DNA of 14,946 nucleotides from an uncultured Mycoplasmatota bacterium. Lineage in GTDB: Bacteria; Bacillota_I; Bacilli_A; RF39; UBA660. Under the pieces are notes generated by a model. That model was not told where the DNA came from. It searched no databases and worked only from the letters and a program-made list of their open reading frames with translations. The stretch is from contig CANRVM010000014.1 in NCBI GenBank assembly GCA_947643295.1, forward strand, positions 1-14,946, given 5' to 3'. Positions 7,791-14,946 of the stretch are shown one piece after another. Position 1 is the stretch's first letter, and the number at the start of each line of letters is the position of its first letter. The position numbers were made by a program, and so were the translations under genes.

Positions 7791-9082
7791 AATTGATCCA
7801 TTAAATGTGAGACGGACGCACAACTCATAAAGCAGATAACAGAGTCTTTAAATGGTAATAATTTGTCAATCGTTTCTTCTGATATAATTTCACTACCATT
7901 TATCTTATCTGTTATTAAATGAGAACTAATTTCTGGATAATCCTCCTGCTTCTCACGATTAGAGTCAATTTCTGTTAAAAACACTTTATCTGCTTCTTTT
8001 AAAACTTCTACAAATTCCTTAGTAAAATCTTTTATTCTAGAATAAGTATTTGGTTTAAATATGACTGTCAATTTTTTATTAGGATATTTCTGCCTAATCG
8101 CTGAAATCGTTGTTTTAATCTCTGTTGGATGATGAGCATAATCATCTATAATAATTGTGTTTTCTATGATGGTTTCTTCTAGTCTTCTAGTTGCATTTTT
8201 AAAAGTTTTTAAAGACTGTTTCATTTCCTCCTTAGTGAGATTTAATCTCTTACCAATGATAATAGCAGCAGTAGCATTTAAAACCATATGCTCACCAAAT
8301 AAAGGAATCATAAAACGATCATAGAGTTCTCCTTCTATATATATATCAAAATAAGAACCATCTTCTCTTAATTCTACATTTTTTGCTACGACATCATTTT
8401 CCTCAGAAAAACCATAGAAAGTAACTTCCTTTTGAAAATTTATTTTTCTAACTTCTAAATTATCTCCACAGGCAACTATATTCTTTGTTGTTTGATTAGA
8501 AAACTGTTCAAACGTATTCCGAATATCTTCTACATCTTGATAACAATCTAAATGTTCTGCTTCAATATTGGTAATTACAGAATAAGTAGGATGATAAGCT
8601 AAAAAGTGGTGATTAAATTCATCAGATTCCATAACAAAATATTTGTTTTCTTTTGAAACATAACCATCTCCTGCTCCTATAAAGTAATTACAGCCCTCCT
8701 CACTATCTTCTAATAAGTGTTTAATAAGAGAAGAAGTTGTTGTCTTTCCATGTGTACCAGAAACACCAATGGTTTCAAACATATCAACAATTTCTCCTAC
8801 TATCTCATTATATTTCTTTATCGTAAGACCTAATTTTTCTACTCTTTTCATCTCAGGATGTTCCTTACTAAAAGCAACAGAATAAGTAACAATTGTATCC
8901 CCATCTATTCCATGGCTTTGGTCATAATAAATTGGAATACCTCTACTATCTAGTCCTTCTTGTGTGAATTTGTAGTCAGTAACATCATCATAACCAGATA
9001 CCTCATTTCCTAAATCTGAAAGTATTTGGGCCAAAGTGGACATTCCAGTTCCTTTAATTCCTATGCAATAATATTTTTTCAT
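7766..9082 (-). CDS. murC: UDP-N-acetylmuramate--L-alanine ligase
   Basis: Adds L-alanine to UDP-MurNAc, the first step of the peptidoglycan stem peptide, in the cytoplasm using ATP. The 438 residues match the usual length. The N-terminal Rossmann-like domain opens with CIGIKGTGMSTLAQIL. The ATP P-loop is GTHGKTTT (109-116). The central domain has ESDEFNHHFLAY, as in Bacilli MurC, and TNIEAEHLD. The C-terminal domain has DDYAHHPTEI (313-322) and FKPNTYSR (342-349). The last conserved block, usually a GAGDI-type motif, reads FMSCASVSHL (418-427), a departure from common MurC. The ATG at 9080-9082 has no SD in the six bases left before the group II intron; the apparent native SD is at 9744-9749 beyond it. 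It is probably transcribed from its own promoter near 9756. Confidence 0.96.
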   Translation of the reverse strand: MKKYYCIGIKGTGMSTLAQILSDLGNEVSGYDDVTDYKFTQEGLDSRGIPIYYDQSHGIDGDTIVTYSVAFSKEHPEMKRVEKLGLTIKKYNEIVGEIVDMFETIGVSGTHGKTTTSSLIKHLLEDSEEGCNYFIGAGDGYVSKENKYFVMESDEFNHHFLAYHPTYSVITNIEAEHLDCYQDVEDIRNTFEQFSNQTTKNIVACGDNLEVRKINFQKEVTFYGFSEENDVVAKNVELREDGSYFDIYIEGELYDRFMIPLFGEHMVLNATAAIIIGKRLNLTKEEMKQSLKTFKNATRRLEETIIENTIIIDDYAHHPTEIKTTISAIRQKYPNKKLTVIFKPNTYSRIKDFTKEFVEVLKEADKVFLTEIDSNREKQEDYPEISSHLITDKINGSEIISEETIDKLLPFKDSVICFMSCASVSHLMDQLKKVLTNH

Positions 9083-9087
9083 AAAAC

Positions 9088-9155
9088 AGTCGAGTAGACG
9101 AGCTCGACTACACCTCTCTTTCTTTTATAGTGAGAGGAAGTCTATCACCTCTCAC
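9088..9155 (-). other. Hairpins at the intron 3' end next to the murC start
   Basis: Two stem-loops follow domain V. The first is GTGAGAGG / CCTCTCAC (9130-9155). The second pairs AGTCGAG with CTCGACT (stem arms 9103-9109 and 9088-9094, eight-base loop). Between them lies AAGAGAGGTG (9111-9120), an SD-like run. Formation of the second hairpin leaves only about six unpaired bases between this run and the murC ATG. Confidence 0.55.
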
Positions 9156-9156
9156 A

Positions 9157-9189
9157 GAACCATACGTGCAGATTTTCCACATACGGTTC
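9157..9189 (-). ncRNA. Group II intron domain V-like hairpin
   Basis: A 33-base hairpin read leftward as GAACCGTATGTGG, short A-rich loop, then CTGCACGTATGGTTC, with the two-base bulge region expected of domain V. The usual triad position reads AAC in GAACCG where most group IIB introns have AGC in GAGCCG, and the distal loop is not a clear GNRA. This suggests weakened or lost catalysis, but the fold is recognisable. Confidence 0.75.
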
Positions 9190-9226
9190 TTCATATAATC
9201 TTTATACATTCCAGTTCCAAATATCT

Positions 9227-9430
9227 TTATAGATTTTCGGCTTTTATTTCTTCTAGGACATTTGCCATTACTCCTGGCACTAACTTATCTTCATATGATG
9301 GCATTCCTAGTCCTCTCTTCTTTCCGTTAGCTTTTAAAATATATGTTCTTCTTACATTTTTTTGGTTAGAACTCAGTATTTTCATTCTTTCAAGTAGATT
9401 CTCTATGATGTTGTTTTCTATGTTATTCTT
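9227..9430 (-). pseudogene. Group II intron reverse transcriptase/maturase fragment
   Basis: A 67-codon open stretch between stops, read leftward. It contains IIENLLERMK, then VRRTYILKANGKKRGLGM and PSYEDKLVPGVMANVLEEI. This matches the start of the reverse-transcriptase domain of group II intron proteins, where a P-N-G-K-x-R-P-L-G-I-P pattern is followed by an EDK-V-Q-G-V-M-A type helix. There is no start codon in a proper context. The frame ends at TAA 9227-9229, only about 40 bases before domain V, so roughly 80-90 percent of the protein, including the YADD catalytic site and the maturase domain, is missing. Pro is replaced by Gly in the R-P-L-G motif, as expected for decay. Confidence 0.8.
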
Positions 9431-9743
9431 TTAGTATTTCCTTATTCACGTATCTTTGAAATATTCTTAAGTTTACTTTCTCTTGAATATTCTTTACCTT
9501 AACAATCAGTATTTTAAACCTCTTGTATTTGGAAACTATAAATCCTTCCAGGTACGTTTCATATAACAATATAAAACTCGCCATGCTCCATTGACCCCAG
9601 TGGATTTCTCATAATATCTTGCTCACCCCTTGCTTAACCTTATTTCACGACTTTGGTTCCAGGAAGTCTTGTTACTGGTGACTTGCTATGTCTTATCAGG
9701 TTGGCTTCCCACCAATTATATATCAAACGCCGAACTGGCTCAC

Positions 9744-9761
9744 CCTCTTATAATTATTGTA
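9744..9761 (-). promoter_or_regulatory. murC -10 element and displaced Shine-Dalgarno site
   Basis: Leftward TGATACAAT ends in TACAAT (9756-9761), an extended -10 with no clear -35. The next bases ATAATTATAAGAGG include the SD AAGAGG (9744-9749), immediately followed by the intron 5' end. Transcription would begin around 9748-9751, leaving a very short 5' exon if this is the only promoter. Confidence 0.5.
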
Positions 9762-9830
9762 TCATAATTTATTTAAAATGATACTGTTTCTTTTCGAATT
9801 TATGTGTGTTTCTATAATAATTAGTTAAAG

Positions 9831-9857
9831 AAAAAAGCTACTAAAAGTAACCCTTTT
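9831..9857 (-). terminator. Terminator of the secDF-rel-dtd-AI-2E operon
   Basis: Leftward, AAAAGG-GTTACT-TTT-AGTAGC-TTTTTT forms a stem with a three-base loop and a run of six T, overlapping the TAA of the upstream gene. It isolates murC from this operon. Confidence 0.8.
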
Positions 9858-10914
9858 ATATCGTCTTTTTAATCTTTTTAACGCCCTTTTTTAAATCCTT
9901 CTTATAAAAATTATATGTTGATCGAATCAATAGATAAACAGGAAGTGCAATGATAATACCAATAATACCTGCTAGTGATCCTCCTACTGATACCGCCATA
10001 ATAGTAACTAACGGATTTACGTTATTGGTTTTGCCATAAATCTTAGGCGAAATGACATAACCATCCAATTGAGGGAAAACAATACAAATAATAATTGTTC
10101 CAATTAGTACAGGAGTAGAAACTACTAAAGCTGTAATAATTCCTATAATATTTGTAATCAATCCTCCGAAATATGGAATTACTGTAGTAACACAAGCAAG
10201 AATACCTAAAAGTAACCAGTTTGGATGCCCTACTAACCAAAATAGAAAGGAATATTCTACTAGTTGGATAATCATAAAAATAGAAAGCCCTTTTATATAA
10301 TTACCGATTTCATCATCTAAACATTTCATATAGTGAAAGAATCGATAAGAAATAGCCATCGATACATTCTTTACTCTAGATTTAATATTTTGCATATCAG
10401 ACAAGAAATAAATCCAAGCAATAAAACCAACAATGAATTTTCCAACAAAATTAATAGACTTATTTACAACATTAATTGTACCTTTACTAAGAATATTTCC
10501 TAAACTGCTAATAATACTGTTTAATTGATCTGTCATCTTAATCTCAAAGTTTCCTAAATTCAAGTTAAACTTTTCTCCTATATCACCTGTAATTTCCATT
10601 ATTGTTCTTGAAAGAAGTATTAACTGATCATAAATTAATGGTAGCGTAACAACAAGTAAAGCGGTTATTAATAACACTACTGAAACAGTGATTATAAGTA
10701 CAGCAAGTGGTTTCTTAATTCCTCTTTGTATCAAAAATTCTTGTACTGGTATAATTGCATAAGCAAATGCAAAAGCAATAATAAATGGAAGGAACACAGA
10801 TATCACTACTTGTAAAATATTCCACCATACTTCAATATTTGAAAAACCAATATATAGAAGTAGCATCAAAGCTGTTATATTAATAATTTTATAATTTAAT
10901 TTATTAGAAAACAT
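9856..10914 (-). CDS. AI-2E family transporter (second copy)
   Basis: A 352-residue multi-spanning membrane protein of the AI-2E/PerM family. Hydrophobic helices lie near residues 11-28, 31-55 and 68-95. A loop region of about 60 residues follows, then more helices at about 155-172 and 211-230 and a run of four near 233-335. Family features are the TVIPYFGGLITNIIG stretch and PKIYGKTNNVNPLVTIMAV. A basic tail rich in lysine closes the protein, fitting a cytoplasmic C-terminus. The SD AAAGGTG lies inside the last codons of dtd and four bases separate the genes, so it is translationally coupled. It shares overall layout but only modest similarity with the copy at 4205-5353. The transported substrate is unknown. 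Confidence 0.88.
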   Translation of the reverse strand: MFSNKLNYKIINITALMLLLYIGFSNIEVWWNILQVVISVFLPFIIAFAFAYAIIPVQEFLIQRGIKKPLAVLIITVSVVLLITALLVVTLPLIYDQLILLSRTIMEITGDIGEKFNLNLGNFEIKMTDQLNSIISSLGNILSKGTINVVNKSINFVGKFIVGFIAWIYFLSDMQNIKSRVKNVSMAISYRFFHYMKCLDDEIGNYIKGLSIFMIIQLVEYSFLFWLVGHPNWLLLGILACVTTVIPYFGGLITNIIGIITALVVSTPVLIGTIIICIVFPQLDGYVISPKIYGKTNNVNPLVTIMAVSVGGSLAGIIGIIIALPVYLLIRSTYNFYKKDLKKGVKKIKKTI

Positions 10915-10918
10915 AACA

Positions 10919-11353
10919 TCACCTTTCTAACATTATCGTTACAGGCCCATCATTTACAATGTTTACTTCCATGTGTTTTTGAAAAATTCCTGTTTCAACT
11001 TTTACATGCTTTTTTAGTTCTTCGTTAAAATAATCATATAATTTACTTGCTTCCCTACTTCCTAATGAATCTTTATAACTAGGGCGATTTCCCCTTTTTG
11101 TATCTGCATATAAAGTAAACTGTGAAATAGAGAGCGCACTTCCTCTAACATCTAATAAGGATTTATTCATAATACCTTCTAAGTCATCGAATATTCTAAG
11201 ATGAATTACTTTTTGTACCATTTTATCAATTATCTCTTCGGTATCTGTATGCGTGAAGGAAATCAAGAGCACAACTCCAAAATCAATTGCACCAACAATC
11301 TTACTATCTACAAGAACTGATGAATTCTTACTTCTTTGTACTAATACTTTCAT
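10919..11353 (-). CDS. dtd: D-aminoacyl-tRNA deacylase
   Basis: Hydrolyses D-amino acids (and glycine) mischarged on tRNA, keeping D-residues out of proteins. The 144 residues are family length. Signature motifs are SQFTLYADTKRGNRPS (residues 77-92) and NDGPVT (134-139), whose Gly-Pro lies at the chiral-selection site. The start ATG overlaps the rel stop by four bases (ATGA), and the gene ends in TGA. The rel-dtd order is conserved in many Firmicutes. Confidence 0.97.
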   Translation of the reverse strand: MKVLVQRSKNSSVLVDSKIVGAIDFGVVLLISFTHTDTEEIIDKMVQKVIHLRIFDDLEGIMNKSLLDVRGSALSISQFTLYADTKRGNRPSYKDSLGSREASKLYDYFNEELKKHVKVETGIFQKHMEVNIVNDGPVTIMLER

Positions 11354-13503
11354 CTCATTAACCTTTCTACTCTACTAATATATGGAGTCTTTTCATATTC
11401 TAGTAATAGTTTATTTAAATGTGTTACATCTCTTACATAGATACTACCTTCATAGATAAGACCAGCTTCTTTGCCAATTGTTTTTATTGCTTCAATACTA
11501 ATATTCATCATAGATGTTTTTTGGACTAAATCAGCAATTTTATTTTCTAATGTATTAGTATAAATAACAATAAGAGTTAGATACTTTTTATTCTCTGTTG
11601 TTTTTTCATTCCAACATACATTAATTGTTCTATGTTCTAACATTTCTACATTATGACAATGAAGTCTATGAACACTAATTCCATTTCCTTTTGTAATATA
11701 ACCTACAATTTCATCCCCAAAAATAGGATTACAACAATTTGCCAAATTTACTTTTACTTTATCAATTCCATCTACTATTAAATCAGTATCTAATACTTTT
11801 GGTGGGATTTTTACAATTTTTGGTGCAGAAACTTGTTTATATTGATCAATTAAATTAATAACAGACCCCGCAGATAATTTAGAATTTCCAATACCTAAAT
11901 AGATTTCTTCTACTGAGTTTGTCTTTATAGCTTTATTTATTTTTGCAATATTATCTTCCTTATAAAATTCTTGATAAGTTATTTTTCTTCTTTTTAATTC
12001 TTTTTCTAATAAATATTTTCCTTTTTCAATATAAACTTCTTTTTCATTTTTTGTAAAATAACCTCTTATTTTATTTTTTGCTTGTGTAGATTTTACAATA
12101 TTTAACCATTCCTTCGATGGAGTTGAATTCTTATTAGTATTAATTTTTACAATATCATTGTTTTTTAATTCATAGCTTAGCGGAACAATGCTATTATTAA
12201 CAATAGCTCCTACTGTTGTTTCTCCAACCTTTGTATGGACTTTATAAGCAAAATCAATTGGTGTTGCACCTCTTGGAAGTTCTATCACATCCCCTTTTGG
12301 TGTAAATACATAAATATTATTATTTAAAACTTCATCAGTAACACTATGAACAAAATCTTCACTACTCATTTTATCATTATTTAAATCCATGATAACCTTA
12401 AAGAATTGTAATTTTTGTTCAGTTGTTGACTGCATACTTTTTTTAGCATCGCAATTTTCTTTATATGCCCAATGGCAAGCAACTCCATTTTCAGCTACTT
12501 CATCCATATCATGTGTTCGTATCTGAATCTCAAATAAATAACCATCTAATCCAAACACAGTAGTATGTAGAGATTGATACATATTTGGTTTTGGCATTGC
12601 AATATAGTCTTTAAATCTTTTCGGAAGTGGTCTAAATTTCGAATGGATAATACCTAATGCCAAATAACACTCTTGTTCTGTATTGACAATAATACGAAGA
12701 GCAAGTAAATCGTAAATATCAGAAAATTTCTTTCCTTTGTTTAATTTATTATAGATACTATAAATACTTTTAGAACGACCCTTTATTTCATGAACGATAC
12801 TATGTTCTGTTAATAAATTAGTAACTTCCTGCATCATCTCATAAACTGTTTTATCACGTTCTAGTTTTGTCTTATTTAACTTTTCAGCTATATCATAAAA
12901 CACTTCTGGCTTTAAATAACGTAGTGATAAATCCTCTAATTCACTTTTTATTTTATGAATACCCAAATGATTCGCAATGGAGGCAAAAATTTCTAGTGAC
13001 TCTTTTGCTTTTCTTTTTTGTTTTTCCCTTGGAAGTGCCCAAAGAGTTCTCATATTATGTAGTCGATCCGCTAATTTAATAATAATAACTCGGACATCTT
13101 CTGATATGCCAACAATAATTTTTTTATAATAATCAATTAAATAGTCATTCTCTGTAGAAAAATGAATCTTAGATATTTTGGTAGCCCCCAAAACAAGTTG
13201 AGTAACTTCTTTTCCAAATCTTTCTTCCATCTCCTCTTGTGTACAATCAGTATCCTCTAACACATCATGAAGTAAAGCCGCCTTAATGGTAGCAGAATCT
13301 GCATAGATAGTAGTTAAGATAATCGCAACATTAATAGGATGAATAATATAAGGTTCTCCACTTTTACGGAACTGTTCTTTATGTTTACTATCAGCAAATT
13401 GGTAAGCAGTAATAATACCGCTTATCTCTTCTTCACTATTGATATATGTTTTTAATTTTTCGACTAAATTGTCTATTGTTACTAAATCATGACTTTTTGT
13501 CAT
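11350..13503 (-). CDS. rel: Bifunctional (p)ppGpp synthetase/hydrolase Rel
   Basis: Makes and degrades the stringent-response alarmone (p)ppGpp on starved ribosomes. The 717 residues carry all expected domains. The HD hydrolase has HPINVA (H55), HD at 79-80 and D146 in LADRLHN. The synthetase has GRSKSIYSIYNKL, RFKD (296-299), YQSLHTTVFG (309-318) and EIQIRT. The TGS domain starts at IYVFTPKGDVIELP (about 397). The zinc-finger region is NCCNP with C590 and C591 and HRLHC (612-616). A C-terminal ACT domain follows. RFKD is the RxKD form typical of bifunctional Rel rather than the ExDD of synthetase-only RelA, and the HD residues are intact, so both activities are expected. Start ATG 13501-13503 behind SD AGGAG; 14 bases downstream of secDF. 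Confidence 0.97.
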   Translation of the reverse strand: MTKSHDLVTIDNLVEKLKTYINSEEEISGIITAYQFADSKHKEQFRKSGEPYIIHPINVAIILTTIYADSATIKAALLHDVLEDTDCTQEEMEERFGKEVTQLVLGATKISKIHFSTENDYLIDYYKKIIVGISEDVRVIIIKLADRLHNMRTLWALPREKQKRKAKESLEIFASIANHLGIHKIKSELEDLSLRYLKPEVFYDIAEKLNKTKLERDKTVYEMMQEVTNLLTEHSIVHEIKGRSKSIYSIYNKLNKGKKFSDIYDLLALRIIVNTEQECYLALGIIHSKFRPLPKRFKDYIAMPKPNMYQSLHTTVFGLDGYLFEIQIRTHDMDEVAENGVACHWAYKENCDAKKSMQSTTEQKLQFFKVIMDLNNDKMSSEDFVHSVTDEVLNNNIYVFTPKGDVIELPRGATPIDFAYKVHTKVGETTVGAIVNNSIVPLSYELKNNDIVKINTNKNSTPSKEWLNIVKSTQAKNKIRGYFTKNEKEVYIEKGKYLLEKELKRRKITYQEFYKEDNIAKINKAIKTNSVEEIYLGIGNSKLSAGSVINLIDQYKQVSAPKIVKIPPKVLDTDLIVDGIDKVKVNLANCCNPIFGDEIVGYITKGNGISVHRLHCHNVEMLEHRTINVCWNEKTTENKKYLTLIVIYTNTLENKIADLVQKTSMMNISIEAIKTIGKEAGLIYEGSIYVRDVTHLNKLLLEYEKTPYISRVERLMR

Positions 13504-13517
13504 AAAATCATCTCCTA

Positions 13518-14946
13518 CTAGCAGTTAACTCCTTTAATCTTCTTTTCTTCTATCTCTTCTTCTTGTTTCTTTTGTCTTTTGTTACTTGTATTAATATTCT
13601 TCTTTTCTAAGAAAAGGAATAAAGAAGTAGCAATAAAGATAGAAGAATAAGTTCCTGAAATAAGTCCAAATAACATAGCTAAGTTAAATGTTAAAATCCC
13701 ACTAGAACCGAAAGCGATTAATGTTAGAATAGGAAGTAATGTTGTAACCGTAGTGTAAATCGTTCTAACAAAGGTTTCTTGAATACTCTTGTTACAAATT
13801 TCTTCTAAAGATTCCTTTTTCTCTTTCTTTTTCAAGTTTTCTCTAATCCTATCAAAACAGACAATAGTATCATTAATCGAATAACCAATAATCGCAAGAA
13901 CTGCTGCAATGAACATAGTAGATATTTCTAAATCAAAAATTAAGAAAAGGGAAAATATCATAAGAACATCATGTACTAATGCAATGACAGATGAGATAGC
14001 ATAACTGAATTTAAAGCGGAAAGAAATATACAGAATAATACCAAGTATAGCAAGTAAAACAGCTACACAGGCATTTTTTATTAATTCTTGTTTTACAACA
14101 TTAGAAACAACAGAGATATTGACTTTTGCATCATACTTTTCTTCAAAATAAGTTTCTACTTCTGCTATTTTATTTTCTTTTAATACGTTTTTTACTTTAA
14201 TATCTACTTCTTTTTCTGAAATAGTTATCTCGTCATTACTTAACTTTAACTCTTTTAAGTCTTCTTTTATTTTCTTTATATCTATCTCTTTCTTAGAAGA
14301 TATTGTAATATCACTACCTGATTTATAATCTACACTTAAATTGAATCCTCTTACAAAGAATAATATAGATCCTGCTACAATAATTAGAATCGAAATCCCT
14401 GCAAATAGTTTCGTATGTTTTAAAAAATTGACATTTTTAAATGGTATATATTTAATACATTCATTTCTACTTATATTTGGTACATCTTCTGGTTTTACTT
14501 TTATCAAGAAATTTAATTTATCGTCAAAGAAGCCTGTTTTCACAAAGATATTCAATAAAACTCTTGTAATAAATACCATGGTAAACATCGTTACTAAAAC
14601 AGTAATAATTAATACTGTCGCAAACCCTTTTACACTACTTTCTCCAAAATAGAACATAATGAAAGCAACTAGTAAGGTAGTAATATTCGAATCCATAATA
14701 GCATGTAAAGAAGTTTTAGCCCCCTCTTTAAAAGCATGTTTTAAACTTTTACCACTATATAGCTCATCCTTAATTCTTGAAAAAGTAATTACATTTGCAT
14801 CTACTGCCATACCAATTCCTAGCACTAGAGCAGCAATTCCTGGAAGAGTTAATACTCCTCCTATTAACCAGAAAATAAAGAATACTAAAAAAGTATAGAG
14901 AATAATAGCAACACTGGAAATGAACCCAGCAAAATGATAGACAAAA
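13518..14946 (-). CDS. secDF: Fused protein-export membrane protein SecDF (partial, N-terminus outside window)
   Basis: Part of the Sec export machinery; SecDF uses the proton gradient to pull exported proteins across the membrane. About 475 residues are visible and the frame stays open to the right edge, through residues reading GGVLTLPGIAALVLGIGMAV, so an internal GTG at 14823-14825 is not the start. The SecD C-terminal helices include GMAVDANVITFSRIKDEL. After a short linker a SecF half begins near KHTKLFAG, with LSVDYKSG (usually a G-x-D-F/Y-x-G-G type motif) and GYSINDTIVCFDRIREN. The tail is highly charged and ends in C before TAG. SecD and SecF are joined as in Bacillus. It is followed directly by rel, with no recJ or apt between. 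Confidence 0.95.
   Translation of the reverse strand, partial: FVYHFAGFISSVAIILYTFLVFFIFWLIGGVLTLPGIAALVLGIGMAVDANVITFSRIKDELYSGKSLKHAFKEGAKTSLHAIMDSNITTLLVAFIMFYFGESSVKGFATVLIITVLVTMFTMVFITRVLLNIFVKTGFFDDKLNFLIKVKPEDVPNISRNECIKYIPFKNVNFLKHTKLFAGISILIIVAGSILFFVRGFNLSVDYKSGSDITISSKKEIDIKKIKEDLKELKLSNDEITISEKEVDIKVKNVLKENKIAEVETYFEEKYDAKVNISVVSNVVKQELIKNACVAVLLAILGIILYISFRFKFSYAISSVIALVHDVLMIFSLFLIFDLEISTMFIAAVLAIIGYSINDTIVCFDRIRENLKKKEKKESLEEICNKSIQETFVRTIYTTVTTLLPILTLIAFGSSGILTFNLAMLFGLISGTYSSIFIATSLFLFLEKKNINTSNKRQKKQEEEIEEKKIKGVNC

Larger units (their letters stand above)
9089..9743 (-). mobile_element. Degenerate group II intron in the murC 5' leader
   Basis: About 655 bases without an intact gene. 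Leftward, the 5' end reads GTGAGCC, a match to the GUGYG-type start of group II introns. A structured region typical of domain I follows (to about 9560). Next comes a broken fragment of an intron reverse transcriptase (9227-9430), then a domain V-like hairpin (9157-9189). A 3' end region finishes in CTACTCGAC, whose last bases AC fit the group II ending and whose A seven bases from the end is a candidate branch point. GC content and low coding potential differ from the neighbours. The reverse transcriptase has lost its catalytic and maturase parts, so mobility is lost; splicing in trans is open. Boundaries are inferred from consensus, not from an empty-site comparison, and could be off by a base or two. 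Confidence 0.8.

Noticed and set aside
9190..9743. A small hypothetical protein gene in the gap upstream of murC
   Set aside because: All frames are broken by stops, there is no start with an SD, and the content fits intron RNA plus a reverse-transcriptase fragment.
9500..9749. EBS1-IBS1 pairing between the intron and the 5' exon bases AAGAGG
   Set aside because: I looked for a CCUCUU-like loop in the domain I region and saw none that was convincing, so no pairing is claimed.
10919..11353. Possible UGA-as-tryptophan code suggested by the high AT content
   Set aside because: dtd ends naturally at TGA, and conserved tryptophans such as the HWAY of Rel use TGG.
14341..14898. Open frames on the + strand opposite secDF (and similar ones opposite alaS, rel and the AI-2E gene)
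   Set aside because: They are antisense shadows of well-identified genes, with no SD and no family resemblance.
1..14946. CRISPR arrays, tRNA or rRNA genes, intact insertion sequences, prophage or defence genes
   Set aside because: No regularly spaced repeats, no tRNA-like cloverleaf and no transposase or phage motifs were seen; apart from the intron the window is ordinary housekeeping sequence.

Overview
The window is about 15 kb of AT-rich bacterial chromosome. The organism looks like a walled, low-GC Firmicute, probably in the Bacilli: it has a fused SecDF, RNase HIII, a Bacilli-like MurC, a bifunctional Rel next to Dtd, an alanine T-box and purine-rich Shine-Dalgarno (SD) sites. TGA is used as a stop (dtd) and Trp is TGG, so the code is standard and this is not a Mycoplasma. 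I cannot name the genus.

Layout. 1-5353 is read leftward: holA (cut by the window edge), alaS, a UPF0200/CoaE-like P-loop kinase, an alanine-type T-box leader that controls those three genes, and an AI-2E-family membrane protein. 5458-6036 (rightward) is a YigZ/IMPACT protein. 6071-6781 (leftward) is a CvpA-like membrane protein. 6854-7759 (rightward) is RNase HIII. 7766-9082 (leftward) is murC. 9089-9743 is a degenerate group II intron in the 5' untranslated region of murC. 9856-14946 (leftward) is a second AI-2E-family protein, dtd, rel and a fused secDF that runs off the right edge. Bidirectional hairpin terminators separate the convergent pairs.

How the genes work together. The T-box senses uncharged tRNA-Ala and should raise alanyl-tRNA synthetase when alanine is short; the kinase and HolA come along in the same transcript. 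The right-hand operon joins protein export (SecDF), the stringent response (Rel) and tRNA proofreading (Dtd). Repair and wall genes (RNase HIII, MurC) sit as single transcription units.

The most interesting point is the intron. Its apparent ends fall between a good SD site (AAGAGG, 9744-9749) and the murC start codon (9080-9082), which now lie about 660 bases apart. Exact removal of 9089-9743 would join AAGAGG to TGTTTT-ATG and rebuild a normal ribosome binding site. The intron's reverse-transcriptase gene is reduced to a short fragment, so splicing would need a maturase from elsewhere. Alternatively, a hairpin at the intron 3' end brings another SD-like site (9111-9120) close to the ATG and could allow translation without splicing. 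Either way, an essential wall gene seems to depend on intron-derived RNA.
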